Source: Terriglobia bacterium
GTDB taxonomy: Bacteria; Acidobacteriota; Terriglobia; Bryobacterales; Bryobacteraceae
DNA: 64,000 bases
NCBI GenBank assembly: GCA_020073445.1
Contig: JAIQFE010000023.1
Location: 62,001 to 126,000, forward strand
Direction: 5' to 3'
Positions 7,154 to 14,769 of this stretch are shown piece by piece. Below the pieces are notes generated by a model that saw only the letters and a list, made by a program, of their open reading frames with translations, had not been told where the DNA came from and did not search any database. The translations under genes and the position numbers were made by a program. The stretch's first letter is position 1, and every line of letters starts with the position of its first letter.

Positions 7154-8458
7154 CTATCCCGCCGATTCCTTCAATCGCAGCGCGGTCAACAAAAGCGTCG
7201 CACCGGAAAACGTCCGGGCATCGACACCGGTGAGCTTGTGAATCCGATTAAGCCGGAAGTAAACGGTGTTCGTGTGGACACCGAGACGGCGCGCGGTCTG
7301 CTTCACGTTCAGGCTCGACTCCGCAAACGCCCGGATGGTGCGCGATAGTTCGCCCGGCTGGCGTCCATCGCCGGGAGCCAGATGTTGCACCCATTCGGGG
7401 ATGAAGCGAAGCGCGGTTTTATCGGCACGCCGGATCAGGAACTCGGGCAGGTCGATATCGGAGAAATGCATGAGGGGCCGGGCCGGACCGGCGAATTCCA
7501 GGGCCAAGCGCGCTTCTTCGAGCGCCGCGGGCAGACCGGATACTTCCATCGTGTCGAGACTTACGCCAACTCCCGCAGCCAGGCCGTTCGTTGCACGCCT
7601 CCCGAACCCGTGGCGCCGTAAGACCTTCAGAAGACCGCGCGCCGGATCGGAATCGCTCGATACGATCACCAGAACGTCGTCATTGCGAATGTCGACCAGT
7701 CTGCCGAATACCGCGGACGGCAGCACCTGCTGGATGAGGCGGACCAGAGAGCGCCGGGTTACGTCCAGATCGATTTGCTTGCCGTTCCCTGAAGGAAACG
7801 GGCGGGCAACCGCGACAGCCATCGGCGCGCCCGGCCGGATGCCGCAGAGAGTGTGCAGACGTTGGGCTTCCCCGCCCCGAGGTGCAACACCTCGCAGAAG
7901 ATCGTCGATGAGGCTGGCGTAACTGTGGCTGTTCTGGGCGACGCTCAACCCCTCTTCGACGGCGTGCGCTTCCGCCAGGACCGCTCCTACAAAATCGAAG
8001 AACTCGATCCAGAATTCCGACAACATGGTCAGCGCAAACAGTGCTTCTTCGCGCTCGGAGTGCCGCAACAGCAATTCCTGCGTGATCCCCCAGTACGTCT
8101 TGTGGGCCAGGCGATAGGCGTGCAGCGAAGCAACCAGCGGTACTTGGTGCCGGGCTCGCCATTCCGCGTGGGTGCGCACAAAGCCGAACGGATCGGAGCC
8201 AGTTTTTGCCGCGCGCCCGGCCGCCACCGCGATGATCGCGTTCAGAAGCTCCCTGCAGTGGCTCTTTGATTCTTTTGTGAATGCCTCGTCGACCGAGTTG
8301 CGATACTCGGGACTCTCGCGCTGCAGCAACTCAAACGTTCGCCGCCAGATGTCTGCGCTCCGATTTTGCAAGCCTGCGACTACCCGGCTCGCCAGGGGAG
8401 CCTTGCGGAAACGCCTGCTCCATTCCTGGACTTGTGCGTGGGCAGTGGCCATCGACAC
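7154..8458 (-). CDS. PucR-family transcriptional regulator
   Basis: A 434-residue protein. The C-terminal 60 residues (TIRAFAESSLNVKQTARRLG then VHTNTVYFRLNRIHKLTG) are the PucR-type helix-turn-helix domain. The middle part, with VAVARPFPSG and later FAGPARPLMHFSDIDLPEFL, is the GGDEF-like/CdaR domain of the same family, and the N-terminal 150 residues are helical like the RsbT co-antagonist-like sensory part of other members. PucR proteins control purine or other nitrogen catabolism. The nearby mocA-xdhC pair makes control of a molybdenum hydroxylase pathway a reasonable inference, but it points away from them on the same strand and may act elsewhere. Confidence 0.85.
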   Translation of the reverse strand: MSMATAHAQVQEWSRRFRKAPLASRVVAGLQNRSADIWRRTFELLQRESPEYRNSVDEAFTKESKSHCRELLNAIIAVAAGRAAKTGSDPFGFVRTHAEWRARHQVPLVASLHAYRLAHKTYWGITQELLLRHSEREEALFALTMLSEFWIEFFDFVGAVLAEAHAVEEGLSVAQNSHSYASLIDDLLRGVAPRGGEAQRLHTLCGIRPGAPMAVAVARPFPSGNGKQIDLDVTRRSLVRLIQQVLPSAVFGRLVDIRNDDVLVIVSSDSDPARGLLKVLRRHGFGRRATNGLAAGVGVSLDTMEVSGLPAALEEARLALEFAGPARPLMHFSDIDLPEFLIRRADKTALRFIPEWVQHLAPGDGRQPGELSRTIRAFAESSLNVKQTARRLGVHTNTVYFRLNRIHKLTGVDARTFSGATLLLTALRLKESAG

Positions 8459-8547
8459 CCATTGTGAAACTCTACAATGCGTTCGTCAAACCAATGTGGA
8501 TCATCGCCATTGATCGAGCCGCAGGCCGATGAGAGAATCCTCAAAGA

Positions 8548-8868
8548 ATGCCTATCTACACGATCGCCGAGTACCGCGTCCGCACGTCAGGAGTCGAGAA
8601 AGTGAAGCAGGCCATCCAGGAATTCGTTCCCTATGTCAAGGCTAACGAGCCCGGCACCCGCATGTACGAGGCCTGGCAGCAGAAAGACGACCCGACACAC
8701 TTCGTGCATTTCTTCATCTTCGAAGATGAGGCCGCCCACACCGCGCACAGCAAATCGGACGCCGTGAAGCGCTTCGAAGCGGCATATAGGCCTGAGTTGG
8801 CCGGTGGCGACGTTGTCTTCACCGATTATCACCTGGTCGCGACGAACCAGAATACGCCGGGAGAGTAA
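8548..8868 (+). CDS. Antibiotic biosynthesis monooxygenase-fold protein (putative quinol monooxygenase)
   Basis: A 106-residue protein with the dimeric alpha/beta ferredoxin-like ABM fold: strand IYTIAEYRVRT, helix VEKVKQAIQEFVPYVKA, then EPGTRMYEAWQQKDDPTHFV and the C-terminal pairing strand VVFTDYHLV. The EPGT turn and HFVHFFIFEDEAAHTAH helix entry are characteristic. The family includes quinol monooxygenases (YgiN) and heme-degrading relatives, and the substrate is not predictable. The stop is just ahead of the next start. Confidence 0.75.
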   Translation: MPIYTIAEYRVRTSGVEKVKQAIQEFVPYVKANEPGTRMYEAWQQKDDPTHFVHFFIFEDEAAHTAHSKSDAVKRFEAAYRPELAGGDVVFTDYHLVATNQNTPGE

Positions 8869-8869
8869 C

Positions 8870-9298
8870 ATGCCAGACATCCAGCACGCGATTCAGATTG
8901 CCGCGAAACCGGAAACCATCTATCCCATTGTGGCGACCGCCCATGGCTTCAGTCAGTGGTGGGCGACGGACATCACCGAATCCGGCGGCTTGGTCGAACT
9001 AGGTTTCTTCAATCGCGCCACGGTCTATAAGTTGAAACGGGAGATCGACAAGCCACCCGCCCATGCCGATTGGCTGTGCCAGTCAGTCGATGAGTGGGGC
9101 GGCACGCATATCATCTTTCGCGTAGAAGCTCGCGGCGCGGAAAGCTTACTGCGCTTCACGCACGCCGGCTGGCGATCCGAGACCGACTATTTCACCTCGT
9201 GCAACACCACCTGGGGCGCGCTCATGTATCGCCTGAAAGCCGCGGCTGAAGGAAAGCCGGCCGGGCCGCTGTTCCTCGCCAACGACATGGCGTACTGA
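8870..9298 (+). CDS. SRPBCC/AHSA1-type START-fold protein
   Basis: A 142-residue protein from the ATG at 8870, chosen because it directly follows the upstream stop and begins the family pattern IQHAIQIAAKPETIYPIVAT. The motif GFSQWWATDI and the later LRFTHAGWRSETDYF with a final helix are those of Activator-of-Hsp90-like SRPBCC proteins, which form a helix-grip hydrophobic cavity. The ligand is unknown. A longer frame reaching 8804 exists but would overlap the preceding gene. Confidence 0.8.
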   Translation: MPDIQHAIQIAAKPETIYPIVATAHGFSQWWATDITESGGLVELGFFNRATVYKLKREIDKPPAHADWLCQSVDEWGGTHIIFRVEARGAESLLRFTHAGWRSETDYFTSCNTTWGALMYRLKAAAEGKPAGPLFLANDMAY

Positions 9299-9299
9299 G

Positions 9300-9809
9300 T
9301 CAGAATCGCGAATTGCTGTCCAACAACTCCTGCAGTTCCTTTTCGGGCGCAACCCAAAGACACTTGAATGCCGCCCATTTGGGAATGTAGTACACCACGT
9401 ATCCAAAGGATGTGTGGGTGCGGAACCGGACGCGGACCAAACGTCGGTAATTCCACCAGACCGGCTCGGCCGCCTCCACCTGGTCGAAGGGAATGCGCTC
9501 CTGCCGCAGATAGTTCGAGATGACCAGATCGCGCCCGGCATAACCGACGCGCTGAATCTTCGCACTTAACCAAAACATGAAAACCGTGGCCAGAAAGATG
9601 AAGGCCATGAGGAGCCGATAATCCGGCGCGACGAACAAGTGGCGGGTCTTGAGGAAGATTCCCGAGAGCGCCCCAATCACCGCGGCGATCCATAGTATGG
9701 GGCCGACCTTGTTGAACAGAGTGACGATCTCACCCGAGAGCCAGGTCACTGGTTGCGCCTGCTGCTGCGCGTGACCGCCAGCGTCGTAACGGGAAGCGAG
9801 TGCGTCCAC
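9300..9809 (-). CDS. Two-TM membrane protein of unknown function
   Basis: A 169-residue protein with a GTG start at 9807-9809. It has two predicted membrane helices (about residues 35-55 and 65-85) followed by a soluble beta-rich region (VISNYLRQERIPFDQVEAAE, VRVRFRTHTSFGYVVYYIPK) that resembles a bacterial PH-like domain. I do not recognise a named family. Its stop is one base beyond the convergent SRPBCC gene. Confidence 0.6.
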   Translation of the reverse strand: MDALASRYDAGGHAQQQAQPVTWLSGEIVTLFNKVGPILWIAAVIGALSGIFLKTRHLFVAPDYRLLMAFIFLATVFMFWLSAKIQRVGYAGRDLVISNYLRQERIPFDQVEAAEPVWWNYRRLVRVRFRTHTSFGYVVYYIPKWAAFKCLWVAPEKELQELLDSNSRF

Positions 9810-9915
9810 GGTCTCAGTCTAAGGAGAATCGCCCGGATGCGGAATCAGCGATTCACCGGAGTGGACCATCGGAATCGCCCGAGGCAAGTGCCCTGCCCCG
9901 CTATCATGGAAACTT

Positions 9916-11499
9916 GTGAACAAAGCATTCGACGTGATCATCGTAGGCGGCGGCCACAACGGGTTGGTCACGGCCGCCTATCTGGCCCGAGCCGGCCGGA
10001 GCGTGCTGGTTCTGGAATCGCGGGAATTGGTTGGCGGCTGCGCGGTCACCGAGGAAATCTGGCCCGGATATCGCGTCTCAACAGCCTCGTATCTCGCCAG
10101 CCTGATGCAGGAAAAGGTGGTCCGCGACCTGGAGCTGGAGCGCTTCGGATATCGCGTCGACGCCAAGGATCCCGCATTCTTCTCGCCCTTCCCCGATGGC
10201 ACGCATCTGTTCATGTGGCAGGACCGCGCCAAGACACTCGCCGAAATCGCGAAGTTTTCGAAGCGCGACGCTGAGGCGTATCCGAAATATGAAGATCACC
10301 TGGAGCGTCTCGCCGTGGTTGCCGAGTCGCTGTTACTCACGACTCCTCCCAACTTCCCGCCCTCCGGCGCCGGCGACTTCATTGAATACATAAAACTACT
10401 CGGAAGATTAAGGGGACTCTCGAAGACCGAGATGATCGGATTGGTGAAGATCTTCACGCAAAGCGCTTCCGAGTTTCTGGATGAATGGTTCGAGTCCGAA
10501 CAGCTCAAGGTGACTCTCGCCACCGACGGCGTGATCGGAGCCAACGGCGGACCGCGCTCGCCCGGCACAGCGTATATTCTGCTCCACCATTGCATGGGCG
10601 GCGTCAATGGCCATCGCGGATTGTGGGGATTCGTTCGCGGCGGAATGGGCACGGTTTCGAACGCCATCGCCGATTCCGCCCGCAGCCGAGGCGTGGTCAT
10701 TCGCACCAACGCTCCGGTCGAGAAGATTTTGGTACGTGATGGCCGCATCCAGAGCGTCGTGCTGCAAGGCGGCGAGGAAATTCGCGCCTCGATCGTCGCC
10801 AGCAATCTGGACCCGCACCGGACGTTCCTGCAACTGATGGACGCGCGCGACTTGCCCGCTGAGTTCGTCGACGGCATCCGCAAGTTCCGCTCCGAAGGAA
10901 CATCGCTCAAAATGAACTTGGCCTTGAGCGGTGTCCCGCAGTTCACCGCTTTAGAAGGAAATCCTGGACCCCAGCATCGCGCGACCATGCACATCTGTCC
11001 CTCGGTCGAGTACATCGAACGCGCCTGGGATGACGCCAAGTATGGACGTCCTTCCCGTTCGCCCCTGATCGAGATGACCATGCCGACCATGTATGATCCG
11101 TCGCTTGCTCCGCCCGGCCATCACATCATGGGAATCTTTCTGCAGTACGCCCCGTACACACTGCGCGGGACCACCTGGGAGCAAGAACGCGAGCCTTACA
11201 CCGAGCGGATTCTGGACGTGATCGAGGAATACTGCCCCAACATCCGGTCCATCGTGGTCGAGCGCCAGACGCTCTCGCCCTACGATCTGGAGCAGCGCTT
11301 CGGCATCACCGGCGGCAACATTTTCCATGGCGAGATGAGCCTGGACCAGATGTTCGCACTGAGGCCCCTGGCAGGCTGGGCTCGCTATCGCACTCCTGTG
11401 AAAGGGCTGTACTTGTGCGGGTCGGGCGCGCATCCCGGCGGCGGAGTGATGGGCGCCCCCGGGCACAATGCAGCTCGGGAAATCCTGAAAGACCGTTAA
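9916..11499 (+). CDS. PYROXD2-like FAD-dependent oxidoreductase (phytoene desaturase superfamily)
   Basis: A 527-residue flavoprotein with a GTG start. The N-terminal dinucleotide-binding motif VIIVGGGHNGLVTAAYLARA (about residues 7-26) with the downstream acidic residue (VLVLESRELVGGCAVTEEIW) is typical, as is the C-terminal FAD motif LYLCGSGAHPGGGVMGAPGH. The length and the GG-HNGL variant match the PYROXD2/carotenoid-oxidoreductase-like branch rather than CrtI itself, and no other carotenoid genes are nearby. The substrate is unknown. A terminator-like hairpin follows the stop. Confidence 0.88.
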   Translation: MNKAFDVIIVGGGHNGLVTAAYLARAGRSVLVLESRELVGGCAVTEEIWPGYRVSTASYLASLMQEKVVRDLELERFGYRVDAKDPAFFSPFPDGTHLFMWQDRAKTLAEIAKFSKRDAEAYPKYEDHLERLAVVAESLLLTTPPNFPPSGAGDFIEYIKLLGRLRGLSKTEMIGLVKIFTQSASEFLDEWFESEQLKVTLATDGVIGANGGPRSPGTAYILLHHCMGGVNGHRGLWGFVRGGMGTVSNAIADSARSRGVVIRTNAPVEKILVRDGRIQSVVLQGGEEIRASIVASNLDPHRTFLQLMDARDLPAEFVDGIRKFRSEGTSLKMNLALSGVPQFTALEGNPGPQHRATMHICPSVEYIERAWDDAKYGRPSRSPLIEMTMPTMYDPSLAPPGHHIMGIFLQYAPYTLRGTTWEQEREPYTERILDVIEEYCPNIRSIVVERQTLSPYDLEQRFGITGGNIFHGEMSLDQMFALRPLAGWARYRTPVKGLYLCGSGAHPGGGVMGAPGHNAAREILKDR

Positions 11500-11507
11500 A
11501 AAAGTGG

Positions 11508-11530
11508 GGCAGGCGATCTCGTCGCCTGCC
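11508..11530 (+). terminator. Hairpin terminator after the oxidoreductase gene
   Basis: GGCAGGCGA (11508-11516) and TCGCCTGCC (11522-11530) form a perfect 9-bp stem with a 5-nt loop, starting 9 bases after the stop codon. There is no downstream T-run, so strength is uncertain. Confidence 0.6.
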
Positions 11531-11541
11531 ACCCTCCCGCC

Positions 11542-11570
11542 GAACTATAGAATGAACTATAGTTAACTAT
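11542..11570 (+). promoter_or_regulatory. Iterated ACTATAG palindromes, candidate metal-regulator operator
   Basis: GAACTATAG occurs at 11542-11550 and again at 11554-11562. The second copy is part of two overlapping perfect palindromes, AACTATAGTT (11555-11564) and ATAGTTAACTAT (11559-11570), which run into the start codon of the Nramp gene. The position fits a repressor site for a DtxR/MntR- or Fur-type metal sensor. The regulator is not in the window, so the assignment is inference. Confidence 0.4.
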
Positions 11571-13446
11571 GGGGATGAAACCACGGCTAGCGGGCCCCGC
11601 TTCCCTGCCCGAAGTGCACGGCAGCGTGCATACCGCTTGGCCGACCGCCTTCCGCCGGATGTTCGCCTTCGCCGGACCGGCCTACCTGGTCAGCGTCGGC
11701 TACATGGATCCCGGCAACTGGGCGACCGACCTCGAAGGCGGGGCGCGCTTCGGCTACCAGCTTCTTTGGGTCCTGGCGTTGTCGAACGCCATGGCCATCC
11801 TGCTTCAGACACTTTCCGCCCGCCTCGGTATCGTCTCCGGACGCGATCTGGCGCAGGCTTGCCGCGAAGCGTATCCGCGCACCGTCTCGAACTCGTTGTG
11901 GTTCCTGTGTGAAATCGCCATCGCCGCGTGCGATCTCGCCGAAGTGCTGGGGGCGGCCATCGGCCTCAACCTTCTGTTCCACATCCCGCTGACCACCGGC
12001 GTTTTGCTCACTGCCCTGGATACGTTCCTGGTTCTGTGGCTGACGCGCTATGGCATCCGCTTGGTTGAAGCGATCATCCTGGCGCTGGTGCTGATTGTCA
12101 CAGGATGCTTCCTGGTCGAACTGTGGTTCGCCAAGCCTCTATTCGGCGACGTCGTTTTCGGGCTCGTCCCACGCCTGAACGACTCCAGTCTTTATGTCGC
12201 CATCGGCATGCTGGGCGCGACGGTAATGCCGCACAATCTCTATCTGCATTCCGCCCTGGTGCAGACGCGCCGCATCGGCAAGACATCCGCCGAGAAGGCG
12301 ATCGCGTGCCGTTACAACTTCATCGATTCCTTCGTTGCCCTCAACGGCGCCTTGATCGTGAACGCGGCGATTCTGGTGCTCGCCGCCGCCGTATTCTTCA
12401 AGAGCGGCAAGGTCGTTACGGAAATTCAGCAAGCGCACGAATTACTCGCCCCACTGCTGGGAACGGCTCTCGCCAGCGGATTGTTTGCGGTGGCGCTGCT
12501 CGCCAGTGGCCAGTCGTCGACGCTCACCGGAACCTACGCAGGGCAGATCGTCATGGAAGGATTCCTGAACTTGCGGGTGCGGCCCTGGCTGCGCCGCATG
12601 ATCACACGCTCGATTGCGATCATCCCCGCCGTGATCACCGTTTCCACCAGTGGCGACCAGGGCACGTACCGCCTGCTGATCCTGAGCCAGGTGATCCTGA
12701 GCATGCAGCTACCCTTTGCCATAATCCCGTTGATTCGGTTCACCAGCGACCGGAGCCGGATGGGCGAGTTCGCCAACCGCGCCTGGGTAAACGTTCTTGC
12801 GTGGAGCACAGCGGTGCTCATCATCGTGCTGAACTTTCGCTTGGCCGCCACCGCGATCGGTCCATGGGTTTCCGAAGCTCCATGGCGAGCCTGGTTCGTC
12901 ATTCCGGTCGTTCTAGGCATCGTGGTTCTGCTCGGCTGGGTCACGTTCGCCCACCCGCGTCCTCAGGCCGTTCCGGCTCGTCACCCAGGCGCGGCGATCG
13001 CCACCGATCTTCCGGGCCTCAAGTACCGTTCCATCCTCGTGCCGCTCGATCATTCCGATCGCGATCGCGCCGCGGTTGCCCACGCTGCCGCCATGGCGCG
13101 TCTCCATGGCGCAACGATCCATCTGCTGCACGTCGAAGAGGGCGCCACCAGCCAATTATTTGGACCCCTGGCATCCACGGCGGAAGTCTTCTCAGGTCAG
13201 CAGTATTTGGAAGACATCGTGAACGCGCTGAAGGCAACAGGCCTCGAAGCCGACCTCAGGATCGCCCACGGACGCAGCCCGCGAAGCGAGATCATACGCA
13301 CCGCTCGTGAACTTCAGCCCGATCTGGTGGTCATGGGGGCGCACGGGCACACAGGGCTCAAAGACTTGATCTTCGGCACCACCATCGACGGCGTTCGCCA
13401 TGCGGTGTCCGCGGCAGTTCTCGTGGTCGCCGAACCACCGGCCTAA
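11569..13446 (+). CDS. mntH: Nramp divalent-metal transporter fused to a universal stress protein domain
   Basis: A 625-residue protein. Residues 30-450 carry about 11 membrane helices with the two Nramp metal-site signatures: DPGN in helix 1 (47-50) and MPHN in helix 6 (220-223). Residues from about 484 (YRSILVPLDHSDRDRAAVAH) to 622 form a cytosolic UspA domain that keeps the ATP-binding pattern GAHGHTGLKDLIFGTTIDG. Nramp proteins import Mn2+ or Fe2+ using the proton gradient, and the USP domain suggests gating by ATP or stress signals. Starts at 11569 and 11575 are both possible. Such fusions occur in other bacteria but are less common than the stand-alone transporter. Confidence 0.93.
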   Translation: MGMKPRLAGPASLPEVHGSVHTAWPTAFRRMFAFAGPAYLVSVGYMDPGNWATDLEGGARFGYQLLWVLALSNAMAILLQTLSARLGIVSGRDLAQACREAYPRTVSNSLWFLCEIAIAACDLAEVLGAAIGLNLLFHIPLTTGVLLTALDTFLVLWLTRYGIRLVEAIILALVLIVTGCFLVELWFAKPLFGDVVFGLVPRLNDSSLYVAIGMLGATVMPHNLYLHSALVQTRRIGKTSAEKAIACRYNFIDSFVALNGALIVNAAILVLAAAVFFKSGKVVTEIQQAHELLAPLLGTALASGLFAVALLASGQSSTLTGTYAGQIVMEGFLNLRVRPWLRRMITRSIAIIPAVITVSTSGDQGTYRLLILSQVILSMQLPFAIIPLIRFTSDRSRMGEFANRAWVNVLAWSTAVLIIVLNFRLAATAIGPWVSEAPWRAWFVIPVVLGIVVLLGWVTFAHPRPQAVPARHPGAAIATDLPGLKYRSILVPLDHSDRDRAAVAHAAAMARLHGATIHLLHVEEGATSQLFGPLASTAEVFSGQQYLEDIVNALKATGLEADLRIAHGRSPRSEIIRTARELQPDLVVMGAHGHTGLKDLIFGTTIDGVRHAVSAAVLVVAEPPA

Positions 13447-13467
13447 TGGCTGCTTCCAGGCGGCATC

Positions 13468-13490
13468 GGGACAGGCTACTCTGTCCCTTT
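13468..13490. terminator. Hairpin terminator between convergent genes
   Basis: GGGACAG (13468-13474) and CTGTCCC (13481-13487) form a perfect 7-bp stem with a 6-nt loop, followed by TTT. It lies between the Nramp stop at 13446 and the convergent STAS-like gene and could serve the Nramp transcript. Confidence 0.65.
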
Positions 13491-13495
13491 CGGTC

Positions 13496-13762
13496 TCAGC
13501 GCTCCCGTTCGATCCAGGACGCCAGGTACGGAGGGCAATTGACCAGTTCGACTTCTTCCTTGCTCTGCTGCGCGAGAAAATCGATGCTTGCGCGGTCAGC
13601 CAGTGTAATCTCGCCCAGATCGAGCGTGACCCGGCGGAATCGCTGCCTGCGGGCGCGGTCGATCGCCCGGCGAATTTCACCCAGGGAGTTCGCGTGCATC
13701 TTGCCGGCGAGCGCCAGCTTGACCGTGCCCGTTGCTTCCGGCTTGGATTCGATCTTCAACAT
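13496..13762 (-). CDS. STAS-domain-like small protein
   Basis: An 88-residue protein when started at the ATG 13760-13762. A longer frame to a TTG at 13867 exists but would overlap the start of the divergent gene and has low-quality sequence. The order TGTVKLALAGKMHANSLGEI, RRAIDRARRQRFRRVTLDLG, then EITLADRASIDFLAQQ fits a STAS fold (anti-sigma-factor antagonist-like), where the strand-loop VTLDLG-x-ITLAD would hold the regulatory Ser or Thr. No partner kinase is adjacent, so its role is unknown. Confidence 0.6.
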   Translation of the reverse strand: MLKIESKPEATGTVKLALAGKMHANSLGEIRRAIDRARRQRFRRVTLDLGEITLADRASIDFLAQQSKEEVELVNCPPYLASWIERER

Positions 13763-13857
13763 CCCCGCTAGATCCACTATGCCCTTTTGCGTAGTCGCGT
13801 TCGACTCCCAATGAGTCCACGAAAATGTTCGCCAAACGGCATAGTTAGGTATCGAGT

Positions 13858-14211
13858 ATGCTGGCAAGCGTGACCGCTGCTCAATTCCGACGTCTCGCGC
13901 TTAGCCTGCCGGATACGGCGGAAGGTTCGCATTTCAACGTCGCCGACTTCCGGGTGGGCGGCAAAATCTTCGCTACGCTGGCCTACGAAAAGGACGGATG
14001 CGGCGTGCTCCTCCTGACTCCGGAGCAGCAGGTCGGGATGATTCAGGATGCACCCGAAATCTTCCTGCCGATTCCCAATAAGTGGGGCGAGAAGGGGGCG
14101 ACTCTGGTTCGCCTGGCCAAAGTGAAGCCGGACATCCTGGAAGGAGCCCTCCGGATGGCCTGCATGAATAAGCAAAATAAGCAGAGTAAAACACCCAAAC
14201 GGCGGGCGTAA
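13858..14211 (+). CDS. MmcQ/YjbR-family protein
   Basis: A 117-residue protein with the CyaY-like MmcQ/YjbR pattern: LALSLPDTAEGSHFNVADFR, then VGGKIFATLAYEKDG and LTPEQQVGMIQDAPEIFLPI, followed by GATLVRLAKVKPDILEGALR. The C-terminal tail is Lys/Gln-rich. Members are described as DNA-binding, but their cellular role is unclear. It is 37 bp upstream of the ECF sigma gene and may be cotranscribed. Confidence 0.8.
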   Translation: MLASVTAAQFRRLALSLPDTAEGSHFNVADFRVGGKIFATLAYEKDGCGVLLLTPEQQVGMIQDAPEIFLPIPNKWGEKGATLVRLAKVKPDILEGALRMACMNKQNKQSKTPKRRA

Positions 14212-14247
14212 CTTTTTGTCCTTCCCGGCGGATTACCCTAGCGAGAC

Positions 14248-14769
14248 ATGAGCCTGGACGACGATCGCGAGCGAGTGGAAGCCGCACAGCGCGATCCTGC
14301 GTGCTTCGACGAGCTCTACGAGCGCAATTTTCATCGCGTCTACGCCTACGTCGTTCGGCGCGTGGGTGACCGGCATCAGGCCGAGGATCTGACGGCCGAG
14401 GTCTTCCGCGAAGCCCTGGCCGGGATCGGCAAGTTCGAATGGCGCGGTGTTCCGTTCATCGCTTGGCTCTTGCGGATCGCCTCCAGGGCCATCGCCGACC
14501 ATTGGCAGCGCAGCGGGCGCGAATCCGCGAATCCAGCTCCAAATGCCGACCGTCCCGCGCCCGAGGAAATCGAACGTAGCGCCATGCTGTTCCAACTGGT
14601 GGACCGGCTCCCGGAAGCGCAGTTTCGCGTCATTCATATGCGCTTCGTAGAACAGAAAAGCATCCGCGAGATCGCCGGCGAGCTCGGCCGCAGCGAAGGC
14701 GCGGTGAAACAATTGCAGCTTCGGGCGATCGAAAATCTCCGGGCTCAAATGGAGGGCGCTCATGCCTGA
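14248..14769 (+). CDS. ECF-type RNA polymerase sigma factor
   Basis: A 173-residue sigma factor containing region 2 (FDELYERNFHRVYAYVVRRV, then GDRHQAEDLTAEVFREAL) and region 4 (LPEAQFRVIHMRFVEQKSIR, then EIAGELGRSEGAVKQLQLRA). It redirects RNA polymerase to alternative promoters. There is no adjacent membrane anti-sigma. Instead its stop overlaps the start of a double-VOC protein by 8 bp, implying translational coupling. The N-terminal 60 residues of that protein may take the anti-sigma role. Confidence 0.9.
   Translation: MSLDDDRERVEAAQRDPACFDELYERNFHRVYAYVVRRVGDRHQAEDLTAEVFREALAGIGKFEWRGVPFIAWLLRIASRAIADHWQRSGRESANPAPNADRPAPEEIERSAMLFQLVDRLPEAQFRVIHMRFVEQKSIREIAGELGRSEGAVKQLQLRAIENLRAQMEGAHA

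Noticed and set aside
12105-13310. 401-codon rightward frame in another phase of the Nramp gene
   Set aside because: A shadow of the Nramp-USP reading frame, Arg/Pro-rich with no hydrophobic pattern.
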